Assembly (NCBI GenBank): GCA_964644605.1
Contig: CAZXWS010000024.1
Coordinates: 1-8,411, forward strand
DNA: 8,411 bases
From: CAZLAJ01 sp964644605
GTDB taxonomy: Bacteria > Patescibacteriota > Microgenomatia > UBA1406 > GWC2-37-13
Direction: 5' to 3'
Made by a program: the position numbers and the translations under genes. Each line of letters opens with the position of its first letter. The first letter of the stretch is position 1. The notes below the pieces were generated by a model, which had not been told where the DNA came from, did no database searches, and worked only from the letters and a program-made list of their open reading frames with translations. Below are positions 1-5,789 of this stretch, piece by piece.

Positions 1-142
1 AATGGAGTGGGATTTTTTCTCGAGCAGCTTGGTGGCGTGTAGTACCTCGTCCTGATTTTGAACCTTTCCCACTGCCTAATCCTCGTCCGAGACGCTTCTT
101 TTTATTTAAAACTATTTTTGGTAAATTAGTTAATATTTCCAT
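1..142 (-). CDS. rplO: 50S ribosomal protein L15 (uL15), N-terminal part, cut by window edge
   Basis: L15 is a late-binding 23S rRNA protein of the large subunit. Only the first 47 codons are inside the window. The reading frame begins at an ATG read from 142 to 140 and stays open to position 1. The translated start has a short leader (MEILTNLPKIVLN), then a basic stretch and the glycine/arginine-rich segment GRGLGSGKGSKSGRG at residues 19-33, the hallmark of the extended L15 N-terminus that threads into rRNA. The family normally continues with a basic segment and a FEGGQ-type motif, which lies off the window. The start is 2 nt after the S5 stop (TAA-TT-ATG), with no ribosome-binding site. 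In most bacteria rpmD (L30) lies between rpsE and rplO; here it does not. Identity is firm from motif and context; total length cannot be seen. Confidence 0.9.
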   Translation of the reverse strand, partial: MEILTNLPKIVLNKKKRLGRGLGSGKGSKSGRGTTRHQAAREKIPLH

Positions 143-144
143 AA

Positions 145-630
145 TTATGCCTTCTTCTTAACTGTTTTTTTTAATTGACTTGGGTTTTTTAACTTCTTAA
201 GTGCTTCAATGACAGCGTAAGTATTAGCAATCTGATTACGTGAACCAATAATTTTTCCAGAGGCATTATATACACCTGCCAAATTAAATATAGTTCTCGC
301 GACACTTCCTATTTTCAAACCGGTTCCTTCTGGAGCAGGCTTCAGTAATATTTTACTTGCTTTATATTTAAGCAACACTTGGTGAGGAATACTTCCATTA
401 TAGATTGGGATATGAATCATGTGTTTTCTCGCATAGTTTATGGCTTTTTGAATAGCCGGTGGTACTTCCAAACCACGTCCTATACCTACACCTACTCCAC
501 CTTTCTTATCACCCACTACGACAAGAGCGGAAAATGTTACATAATTTCCTCCTGTAATTTTTTTGGAGACTCTGCGTATTAACAAAACTTTTTCCTCTAA
601 TTTATTTTCATCTTTTTTTTCTTCTACCAT
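145..630 (-). CDS. rpsE: 30S ribosomal protein S5 (uS5)
   Basis: S5 sits at the 30S mRNA entry side and helps decoding accuracy. The 161-residue product has the N-terminal double-stranded-RNA-binding-like domain (about residues 12-75, with SALVVVGD at 34-41 and GLEVPPAIQKA at 53-63). The C-terminal domain has IPHQV, LLKPAPEGTG and RTIFNLAGV at about 81-120. A charged N-terminal leader and a lysine-rich tail (KKTVKKKA) flank the core. The spectinomycin-side loop reads KKITGGNYVTF (23-33), where the E. coli protein has TVKGGRIFSF, so the usual K and R beside the GG pair are T and N. The strand after it reads GDKKGGVG instead of GDGNGRVG. The gene begins 18 nt after the L18 stop (TAG) with no Shine-Dalgarno site, and L15 follows 2 nt after its TAA stop. 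Confidence 0.97.
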   Translation of the reverse strand: MVEEKKDENKLEEKVLLIRRVSKKITGGNYVTFSALVVVGDKKGGVGVGIGRGLEVPPAIQKAINYARKHMIHIPIYNGSIPHQVLLKYKASKILLKPAPEGTGLKIGSVARTIFNLAGVYNASGKIIGSRNQIANTYAVIEALKKLKNPSQLKKTVKKKA

Positions 631-648
631 AAGTGTATGCGAATAAAA

Positions 649-1008
649 CTAAATAGTAATCCCATTCTCTCTGAGTCCTTCACATAAAGCCTGTACTCTT
701 CCTTTATAGAGATAATAACTTCTATCAAAAACTGCTTGTTTGATACCTTTTTCTTTTAATATATCTGCTAATTTATTTCCAATTACTTTAGCTGTTTCGA
801 CTTTAGTGGTTTTTTTAGAGTCCTTTTCTTTCTTAGCATTCAACACTGAGTAGGCAGCAAGCGTTACGTTTTGTGTATCATCAATTGCCTGTGCATAGAT
901 ATATTTATTAGATCTATTGACTGCTATTCGAGGTCTCTCAGCAGTGCCAAAAATCTTTGCACGTACCTTTCGTTTTTTTCGTAATTGTTTATTCAATGTG
1001 ATGCTCAT
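649..1008 (-). CDS. rplR: 50S ribosomal protein L18 (uL18)
   Basis: L18 binds 5S rRNA and, with L5, docks it in the central protuberance. The 119-residue product is of usual length. It has a basic N-terminus (LRKKRKVRAK, 9-18), the family signature GTAERPRIAVNRSNKYIYAQAIDD (in two parts, 21-35 and 36-44), a lysine-rich middle (58-69) that replaces the normal short linker, and the C-terminal VFDRSYYLYKGRVQALCEGLRE (93-114). Most bacterial L18 proteins read FDRGGYxYHGRV at the last motif; here the GG pair is SY and the H is K. The ATG follows the L6 stop by 2 nt (TAA-CT-ATG). This is the only gene in the window that ends in TAG. Confidence 0.97.
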   Translation of the reverse strand: MSITLNKQLRKKRKVRAKIFGTAERPRIAVNRSNKYIYAQAIDDTQNVTLAAYSVLNAKKEKDSKKTTKVETAKVIGNKLADILKEKGIKQAVFDRSYYLYKGRVQALCEGLRENGITI

Positions 1009-1010
1009 AG

Positions 1011-1559
1011 TTATGCGCCTGCTGTTTTAGCTTTTTTGCCAGGTTTAAGTTTTAATTGTTCTCCTTCATATCGTATACCTTTTCCTTTATAAGCGTCAGG
1101 TTTACGTATCATTTTGATTTTGTGTGCGATCTGTCCCACAAGTTGTTTGTCAGCACCCATGACCACTACTTTATTATTTCCTTCAACTTTATATGTAATT
1201 GTTGGAACTTTTTTAAATGTTACTAAGTGTGAATACCCTACTTTAAAAAGCAAATCTTCACCTTGTGCTTTGACATTAAAACCAGTCCCAACGACTTCAA
1301 GTCGTTTTTCCCAAGGTGTTTTGACGCCGTTGATCGCATTTGAAACTAATTGTCTATATAGTCCATGCAATGACTTTACTTTTTTATCTTCTGTTTGACG
1401 CTCAATACTCAGCGAATTTTCGTTTTTCACAATTTTTAGCTTTCGAGGTAATACAAAATTAAGTTCACCATTTGCACCTTTTACATGTACTGAACCTTCT
1501 TGCAGAGTTACTTCAACTCCTTGCGGTATCTCAATTTGTTTGTTTCCAATTTTTGACAT
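1011..1559 (-). CDS. rplF: 50S ribosomal protein L6 (uL6)
   Basis: L6 binds 23S rRNA near the sarcin-ricin loop and the factor-binding site. The 182-residue product has the two repeated alpha/beta domains of the family. Domain 1 (about 1-82) carries IPQGVEVTLQ and HGLYRQLVSNAINGV (65-79). Domain 2 (about 83-182) carries LEVVGTGFNVKAQG (87-100) and the C-terminal signature KPDAYKGKGIRYEGE (153-167), followed by a basic tail. Length is normal for bacteria. The start codon is 2 nt after the S8 stop (TAA-TT-ATG). A 17-nt near-palindrome (1290-1306) lies within the codons for KRLEVV. Confidence 0.98.
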   Translation of the reverse strand: MSKIGNKQIEIPQGVEVTLQEGSVHVKGANGELNFVLPRKLKIVKNENSLSIERQTEDKKVKSLHGLYRQLVSNAINGVKTPWEKRLEVVGTGFNVKAQGEDLLFKVGYSHLVTFKKVPTITYKVEGNNKVVVMGADKQLVGQIAHKIKMIRKPDAYKGKGIRYEGEQLKLKPGKKAKTAGA

Positions 1560-1561
1560 AA

Positions 1562-1948
1562 TTACCAGATTGCAAATAGTAATTCTCCACCAACTTTATT
1601 TTCTTTAGCTTCAGTGTTCGTAATAATCCCTTTTGGAGTGGAAAGTAGTGAGTATCCAAAGCCACCCAAAACGACTTTTAATTCTTTATAAGATACATAA
1701 TGTCTACCTCCTGGTTTAGAATATATTTTCACATCAGTGACTGCCGGGACTTCGTCGGTATAAAGCAAATCTACTATGATATGCTTCTTTACATCTCCCT
1801 CAACAGTATATTCACCAATATAACCTAAACTTTTTAACTTCTTCAGTAACTCTTCGTTCATTTTTGAGTAACGAACAGTAATTTGTCGCTTTCCTGCCAT
1901 GTAACCGTTTTTTATTCGTATTATAAAATCAATAAATGAATTTCCCAT
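1562..1948 (-). CDS. rpsH: 30S ribosomal protein S8 (uS8)
   Basis: S8 is a primary binder of the 16S central domain and, in E. coli, the translational repressor of the spc operon. The 128-residue product starts MGNSFIDFIIRIKNG; the usual start is slightly longer (SMTDPIADMLTRIRNG type), so two or so residues are trimmed. The N-terminal domain contains LKKLKSLGYI (35-44). The C-terminal RNA-binding domain contains KPGGRHYVSYKEL (78-90), the LSTPKGIITNTEA motif (102-114, usually LSTSKGxMTdxEA) and the invariant-type end VGGELLFAIW (119-128). The start is 1 nt after the S19 stop (TAA-T-ATG). Whether S8 autoregulates here cannot be told from this sequence; I did not identify a mimic of its 16S site. 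Confidence 0.98.
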   Translation of the reverse strand: MGNSFIDFIIRIKNGYMAGKRQITVRYSKMNEELLKKLKSLGYIGEYTVEGDVKKHIIVDLLYTDEVPAVTDVKIYSKPGGRHYVSYKELKVVLGGFGYSLLSTPKGIITNTEAKENKVGGELLFAIW

Positions 1949-1949
1949 A

Positions 1950-2234
1950 TTAGGTTGCTTCTAAAACTTTTTTAGTAACTTTTCCATGACTTCTAAATAA
2001 TCGTGTCGGTGCAAATTCACCCAATCGGTGTCCAATCATTGTTTCACTAATAAGCACTTCCACATGTTTTCTTCCATTATGTATAGCAATACGATGTCCC
2101 ACAAATTCAGGAGCAATTTGAGAATCACGAGCCCAAGTTCTAATAGGACTTCTGTCACTACCTGACTTCTGTTTTTCTACTTTTTTAAACAATTTTTCGT
2201 CAATATATGGTCCTTTTTTTGTTGATCTACTCAT
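1950..2234 (-). CDS. rpsS: 30S ribosomal protein S19 (uS19), in an unusual genomic position
   Basis: S19 lies in the 30S head, contacts S13 and S14, and faces the A-site finger. The 94-residue product matches the family from end to end: MSRSTKKGPYIDEKL (1-15), SPIRTWARDSQI (29-40), IAIHNGRKHVEV (49-60) and MIGHRLGEFAPTR (66-78). The ATG read from 2234 is chosen because SRSTKKGP is the normal N-terminus. An open frame upstream to 2315 merely overlaps S14 and adds 27 unrelated residues. The gene begins 4 nt after the S14 stop and ends 1 nt before S8. In nearly all bacteria rpsS lies between rplB and rplV. That slot is empty here, and no second copy is present in the window. The family call is very secure; how widespread this position is cannot be judged here. 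Confidence 0.98.
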   Translation of the reverse strand: MSRSTKKGPYIDEKLFKKVEKQKSGSDRSPIRTWARDSQIAPEFVGHRIAIHNGRKHVEVLISETMIGHRLGEFAPTRLFRSHGKVTKKVLEAT

Positions 2235-2238
2235 ACGT

Positions 2239-2424
2239 TTACCATGAAATTTTTCTAACTCCTGGAATTTCACCTTGTAATGCTTTTTCTCTAAAACAAA
2301 TTCTGCACAAACCAAATCTTCTTAGATAACCTCTTGAACGTCCACACAAAGGACAGCGGTTTACATGTCGTACCGCAAATTTTTGTTTTTTGAGGAACTT
2401 TACTTCATCAGATTTTTTTGCCAT
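2239..2424 (-). CDS. rpsN: 30S ribosomal protein S14, zinc-binding short type (uS14)
   Basis: S14 is a late-assembling protein of the 30S head next to S3, S10 and S19. The 61-residue product is the short, zinc-ribbon (C+) form. Four cysteines, C24 and C27 (RCPLCGR) and C40 and C43 (GLCRICFRE), form a CxxC-12-CxxC zinc site. The end IPGVRKISW is the usual C-terminus of this type. It starts 1 nt after the L5 stop (TAA-T-ATG), and its TAA stop is 4 nt before S19. Its immediate coupling to S19, a physical neighbour in the ribosome, is unusual. Confidence 0.98.
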   Translation of the reverse strand: MAKKSDEVKFLKKQKFAVRHVNRCPLCGRSRGYLRRFGLCRICFREKALQGEIPGVRKISW

Positions 2425-2425
2425 A

Positions 2426-2965
2426 TTAGCTTTTCTTAAATGGAATACCTAACTTTTCAAATAATAATCTACCAATTTTTTTATCACCTGCATTTGTCAC
2501 AATAGTTACTTCTAAACCTCTCAGTTTATCAATAGTATCAAATTCTATCTCTGGAAATACTGTTTGTTCTGAAAAACCAAGGCTCATATTTCCGTTTTGA
2601 TCAACAGTAGAGTCTGATATTCCTCTGAAGTCGCGCAAACGCGGAATAACTATCTTCACTAATTTTTCCAGGAAATTGTACATGTTCTGACCGCGCAGTG
2701 TTACTTTTACACCGATTGGCAATCCTTGTCGTATTTTAAAAGCGGCTACTGATTTTCTGGCCTTCGTGATAACAGGTTTTTGTCCTGATATTATACCAAT
2801 TTGTTCTGCAATTTTTTCGATAACATTTTTATTTGAAACTGCTTCTCCTGCGCCTACATTAACGACCACTTTTACTATTCGAGGAACACTCATGATATTT
2901 TTGAGTTTCAGTTCGTCCATGATCGCTTTTTTTACTTCCTTATTGTAATAATCTTTAAAGTCCAT
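2426..2965 (-). CDS. rplE: 50S ribosomal protein L5 (uL5)
   Basis: L5 binds 5S rRNA and contacts P-site tRNA through its loop in the central protuberance. The 179-residue product has normal family length. Visible motifs in order: MSVPRIVKVVVNVGAGEA (25-42), KPVITKARKSVAAFKIRQG (63-81), PIGVKVTLRGQNMYNFLEK (83-101), PRLRDFRGI (108-116), NGNMSLGFSEQTVFPEI (124-140) and the ending LLFEKLGIPFKKS. It follows L24 after a 24-nt gap that shows no ribosome-binding site. It is joined to S14 with a 1-nt spacer. Confidence 0.98.
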   Translation of the reverse strand: MDFKDYYNKEVKKAIMDELKLKNIMSVPRIVKVVVNVGAGEAVSNKNVIEKIAEQIGIISGQKPVITKARKSVAAFKIRQGLPIGVKVTLRGQNMYNFLEKLVKIVIPRLRDFRGISDSTVDQNGNMSLGFSEQTVFPEIEFDTIDKLRGLEVTIVTNAGDKKIGRLLFEKLGIPFKKS

Positions 2966-2989
2966 TGCTTTTTTAATTTTTTATAACGG

Positions 2990-3295
2990 TTATATGCTGC
3001 TTTTACATTTTTTACATACTCTATTTTTCTTATTACCTTTTATTTCATATGCTACGCGGGTCGTCTTGCCACACTTTGGACAGACTAACATGACTTTACT
3101 TACAGGCAAAGGACGAGGCGCATCGACCACACCACCCTGTGGCATTTGTTCACTTTTTTTAATATGTTTCTTAAATATGTTAATACCTTGTATCAAAATC
3201 ATTTCCGACTTTTCATAGGCTCTATCAACAGTACCTTCTCTCCCTTTATCTTTTCCGGTGATTATTTTTACTTTATCTCCTTTTTTAATCTTCAT
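2990..3295 (-). CDS. rplX: 50S ribosomal protein L24 (uL24)
   Basis: L24 is an assembly-initiator protein that binds the 5' domain of 23S rRNA near the tunnel exit. The 101-residue product starts with a KOW motif (KKGDKVKIITGKDKGREGTV, 4-23), followed by NIFKKHIKKSEQMPQGGVVD (39-58). The C-terminal part carries two cysteine pairs, C72/C75 (CPKCGKTTR) and C94/C97 (CKKC), a zinc-ribbon-like ending seen in many bacterial L24 proteins. It is separated from L14 by 18 nt and from L5 by 24 nt, among the looser junctions of the operon. No upstream Shine-Dalgarno sequence is visible. Confidence 0.97.
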   Translation of the reverse strand: MKIKKGDKVKIITGKDKGREGTVDRAYEKSEMILIQGINIFKKHIKKSEQMPQGGVVDAPRPLPVSKVMLVCPKCGKTTRVAYEIKGNKKNRVCKKCKSSI

Positions 3296-3313
3296 ATTAA
3301 TAAGTGATTTAAC

Positions 3314-3688
3314 TTAATATATTTCTTCAGCTAAACTAGCAATTTTTGAATATCCCAGATCTTTAATTTCTTTCGCAATTGGTCCAAATATACGAGTTCC
3401 TTTTGGATCTTTTGAGTCTTTCGACATTAAGATTACACAGGCGTTCTCATCAAATCGAATATAACTACCGTCTGTTCTTCTGAGCTCTTTGCGAGTTCGC
3501 ACAACTACTGCAGGAAGTACCTCACCTTTTTTAACTTGTGCAAATGGAATTGCATCTTTCACGACAACAGTAATCATGTGACCGATATACGCATAATATT
3601 TATTCCCTTTTTTCGGCATTCCAATCATTTGCACTTTTTTGGCACCTGTATTATCTGCGACATTGAGCATTGATCTGAGCTGTAACAT
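3314..3688 (-). CDS. rplN: 50S ribosomal protein L14 (uL14)
   Basis: L14 sits at the subunit interface next to L19 and takes part in bridge B8; in other bacteria it is the docking site of the silencing factor RsfS. The 124-residue product is of usual length. It opens MLQLRSMLNVADNTGAKKVQMIG (1-23, read in two halves). It then carries the beta-barrel segment VKKGEVLPAVVVRTRKELRR (53-72), DGSYIRFDENACVIL (73-87) and the signature GTRIFGPIAKEIKDLGYSKI (97-116). The start is 4 nt after the S17 stop within a very A/T-rich run. Confidence 0.98.
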   Translation of the reverse strand: MLQLRSMLNVADNTGAKKVQMIGMPKKGNKYYAYIGHMITVVVKDAIPFAQVKKGEVLPAVVVRTRKELRRTDGSYIRFDENACVILMSKDSKDPKGTRIFGPIAKEIKDLGYSKIASLAEEIY

Positions 3689-3692
3689 ATTT

Positions 3693-4013
3693 TTATTTTT
3701 TACTTTTAGAACTTTTTTTTGTCTTTTTAACTTTTGGTTTTACTTTACTCGTTTCAGATTTTTTGACATCCTGCACTGTAGCTGCAGTAAGACGTTTTGT
3801 AACCACAAAATGTTTATCTTTTGATATTGGTTTTGTTTCACTAATTACTACTATATCTCCTTCATTAAGATCTAAATCACTATGTGCCTTAATTTTTTTA
3901 TGTCGGACAATAACTTTTTTATATAAACGATGCTGTAACTTTCTTTCAATGTTTACCACTACCGTTTTTTGCATTTTTGTTGAAACGACTGTACCGGTTA
4001 TAACTTTAGCCAT
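3693..4013 (-). CDS. rpsQ: 30S ribosomal protein S17 (uS17) with lysine-rich C-terminal tail
   Basis: S17 is a primary binder of the 16S 5' domain with an OB fold. The 106-residue product carries the family core in residues 1-75: ITGTVVSTKMQKTVVVNIER (5-24), HRLYKKVIVRHKKIKAHSD (28-46) and EGDIVVISETKPISKDKHF (51-69). Residues 82-106 form a tail made almost only of K, S, T and V, absent from the typical 80-90 residue bacterial protein. The tail is encoded by a stretch with several poly-A runs on the coding strand, including eight A's at 3713-3720. Such runs can arise or vary by slippage. The gene begins 15 nt after L29. Confidence 0.97.
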   Translation of the reverse strand: MAKVITGTVVSTKMQKTVVVNIERKLQHRLYKKVIVRHKKIKAHSDLDLNEGDIVVISETKPISKDKHFVVTKRLTAATVQDVKKSETSKVKPKVKKTKKSSKSKK

Positions 4014-4028
4014 AGATTAATTTAATTT

Positions 4029-4232
4029 TTATGATTGTGCATGTTTCTTTTGTACAAGCACCGTAAGCATAACTGCTAACTGCTTTCTTTTTTTAACAAT
4101 AGAATTCGTGTCTTTCTGGGGATTACTTTTTTGTTCTAATACGAACTTCGCTATTTCCTGTCGAATAGTATGTACATCTTTTTCTAATTCAGTTATTTTT
4201 TTTGCACTGTAATCTTTCGTTAACTTTCTCAT
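4029..4232 (-). CDS. rpmC: 50S ribosomal protein L29 (uL29)
   Basis: L29 is a small two-helix protein at the tunnel exit next to L23, part of the docking area for trigger factor and SRP. The 67-residue product has two helical segments, YSAKKITELEKDVHTIRQEIAK (8-29, in two parts) and SIVKKRKQLAVMLTVLVQKK (44-63), matching the family pattern of a long charged helix followed by a KxRKxIARxxTVL-type helix. Its ATG overlaps the L16 stop in an ATGA junction, consistent with translational coupling. Family assignment rests on the second helix, size and position between L16 and S17. Confidence 0.95.
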   Translation of the reverse strand: MRKLTKDYSAKKITELEKDVHTIRQEIAKFVLEQKSNPQKDTNSIVKKRKQLAVMLTVLVQKKHAQS

Positions 4233-4639
4233 ATATTTTTACCAATAATTTTTGTTTTAAGCGAAATTTTTGATGCAACAGTTTTTAATACTTTTGCACT
4301 GTCTACTGCCGGAAGGCCATCAACTTCAAAGAGAACTCGGCCCGGTGTAACGGAAGAGACAAAATAAGCAACATCACCTTTTCCAGCACCCATCGTTACT
4401 TCTGGCGGCTTTTTTGTGAATGGTTTATCAGGAAAAATCTTAATCCAGAACTTACCGTTTTTTCTTGTAGCACGTGCTAAAACCACACGAGCTGCTTCAA
4501 TTTCACGGTCTTTAATCCATCCGGATTCCATTGATTTCAAACCAAATGCACCAAAGTTAAGTTTATCTCCCTTAACGGCAAGTCTTCGCCACATGCCTCT
4601 GAACTGTCTTCGATATTTTTGTCTTTTAGGTGATAACAT
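4229..4639 (-). CDS. rplP: 50S ribosomal protein L16 (uL16)
   Basis: L16 binds near the A-site tRNA and completes maturation of the peptidyl-transferase region. The 136-residue product matches the family along its length: MLSPKRQKYRRQFRG (1-15), LNFGAFGLKSMESGWI (27-42), EIEAARVVLARATRKNGKFW (46-65), IFPDKPFTKKPPEV (68-81) and MGAGKGDVAYFVSSVTPGRV (83-102). The residue before MGAGKG is T82, where E. coli has Arg81, the residue hydroxylated by YcfD/RoxA. The start follows S3 by 2 nt (TAA-TT-ATG). The gene ends in TGA overlapping the L29 start, which also shows that UGA is a stop codon in this genome. Confidence 0.98.
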   Translation of the reverse strand: MLSPKRQKYRRQFRGMWRRLAVKGDKLNFGAFGLKSMESGWIKDREIEAARVVLARATRKNGKFWIKIFPDKPFTKKPPEVTMGAGKGDVAYFVSSVTPGRVLFEVDGLPAVDSAKVLKTVASKISLKTKIIGKNI

Positions 4640-4641
4640 AA

Positions 4642-5283
4642 TTATCTATAGATCCAAACTTTTACTCCAACATAGCCTGATTTTGTAAGTGCTGGAAACT
4701 TGGCGAAATCAACATCAGCACGTATAGTGGACATTGGTACATTTGCACTTGATGGATACTTTTCTCTTCGTGAAATTTCTGCACCACCGATTCTGCCTCC
4801 CAACTGTACTTTAATACCTTTTGCACCGGCTTCCATTGATCGATCGATAGCATTATGCACTACAGATCGGTGTGGAAAATTGCGCACTAACTTTTCTGCA
4901 ATAGTTTGAGCGACATAATATGCATTCAAATAAGGCTTTTTTACAGGTTCTATTTTCGGTTCAAATTTAATTTCTTTCCCTTTTTTATGTAAATTTATAT
5001 ATCCTTCAACAAATTTTTTTAAATCCTCCAAACCTTTTCCACCACGACCAATTATCATGCCTGGTTTTACAGAATACATAATAATGTTTACTTTATTAAT
5101 AGCTCTTTCAATATCAATTTGCGTAATAGATGCATAACGAAATTTATCCATTAAAGCTTTTCTCAATTTAAGATCTTCTACTAAACTTTCTCTATAAGAT
5201 TTTTTATTAGAAAAAAACCATCGAGAATTCCAATTATAAAGAACCCCTAATCGTAAACCTTTTGGATGTACTTTTTGACCCAT
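4642..5283 (-). CDS. rpsC: 30S ribosomal protein S3 (uS3)
   Basis: S3 forms part of the mRNA entry ring and the mRNA helicase of the 30S subunit. The 213-residue product starts with the universal MGQKVHPKGLRLG (1-13). It contains a type-2 KH domain with the GxxG loop GRGG (79-82, in KPGMIIGRGGKGLEDL). The C-terminal domain has GAKGIKVQLGGRIGGAEISR (153-172), STIRADVDF (185-193) and the end GVKVWIYR. The helix that in E. coli holds R131, R132 and K135 (FRRAMK) reads HRSVVH here (138-143). By my alignment only the first arginine is kept. There is no long acidic or basic C-terminal tail. It starts after a 25-nt A/T-rich gap, the longest in the operon, with no Shine-Dalgarno site. Confidence 0.98.
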   Translation of the reverse strand: MGQKVHPKGLRLGVLYNWNSRWFFSNKKSYRESLVEDLKLRKALMDKFRYASITQIDIERAINKVNIIMYSVKPGMIIGRGGKGLEDLKKFVEGYINLHKKGKEIKFEPKIEPVKKPYLNAYYVAQTIAEKLVRNFPHRSVVHNAIDRSMEAGAKGIKVQLGGRIGGAEISRREKYPSSANVPMSTIRADVDFAKFPALTKSGYVGVKVWIYR

Positions 5284-5308
5284 ATAAATCTTTTTAATTT
5301 AAAATAAA

Positions 5309-5788
5309 TTATTTATTTTTACTTGTAACTGTTGAACGTGTTCTTTTTCGTGGAGCCTTTACTGACTCTTTTTCTTTAGTTTTTCTCTCTACAACAACTT
5401 TTTTGTCTTGTTTGTCTTCAACTGTTTTCTTAACTTCTTTTTTTACAGTTGGCTTTACATCTTCCACTAATACAATTTTTATGTGTGAGAAGCGTTTCAC
5501 AAATGTTTTCGCAGTACCTCGTCCGCCTGGACGATAGCGTTTGATCTTGTGTCCCTCTTCCACTATCAAGGTTTTAAATTTTAACAAACCATCTTCTACT
5601 TTTAAAGAGTTACGCGCACTGTTTATCGCCGAATGAATAGCTTGATATAGTATTCGTGAACTACGATTTGGCGCATATAATAAATATGTTAAGGCTTCTG
5701 CTGGTTTATGCTTCTTAATTTCAGGCAAAAAAAATCTTAATTTTTTTGGTGGAATTTTTATGTCTTTTAAATAAGTCGTTGATTCCAT
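5309..5788 (-). CDS. rplV: 50S ribosomal protein L22 (uL22) with long charged tail
   Basis: L22 lines the peptide exit tunnel with a long beta hairpin. The 159-residue product has the family core in residues 1-109: KIPPKKLRFFLPEIKKHKPAEAL (11-33, in two parts), YQAIHSAINSARN (48-60), TLIVEEGHKIKRYRPGGRG (73-91) and FVKRFSHIKIVLVE (96-109). The tunnel hairpin has the same length as in E. coli, without the MKR deletion known from erythromycin resistance. Residues 110-159 are a low-complexity tail of K, E, V, T and R. The ATG at 5788 is preferred because it gives the standard N-terminal length and lies 1 nt after the L2 stop (TAA-T-ATG). An ATG at 5809 would overlap L2 and add MLRRKNN. S19 would normally precede this gene but does not. 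Confidence 0.96.
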   Translation of the reverse strand: MESTTYLKDIKIPPKKLRFFLPEIKKHKPAEALTYLLYAPNRSSRILYQAIHSAINSARNSLKVEDGLLKFKTLIVEEGHKIKRYRPGGRGTAKTFVKRFSHIKIVLVEDVKPTVKKEVKKTVEDKQDKKVVVERKTKEKESVKAPRKRTRSTVTSKNK

Positions 5789-5789
5789 A

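Noticed and set aside
2244..2275. AGGAG about 24 nt before the S19 start as a Shine-Dalgarno site
   Set aside because: Too far from the ATG, and it encodes the conserved PGV of the S14 C-terminus.
2235..2315. Extended S19 frame starting at 2315
   Set aside because: The 27 extra residues are out-of-frame translation of S14; the S19 family begins at MSRSTKKGP.
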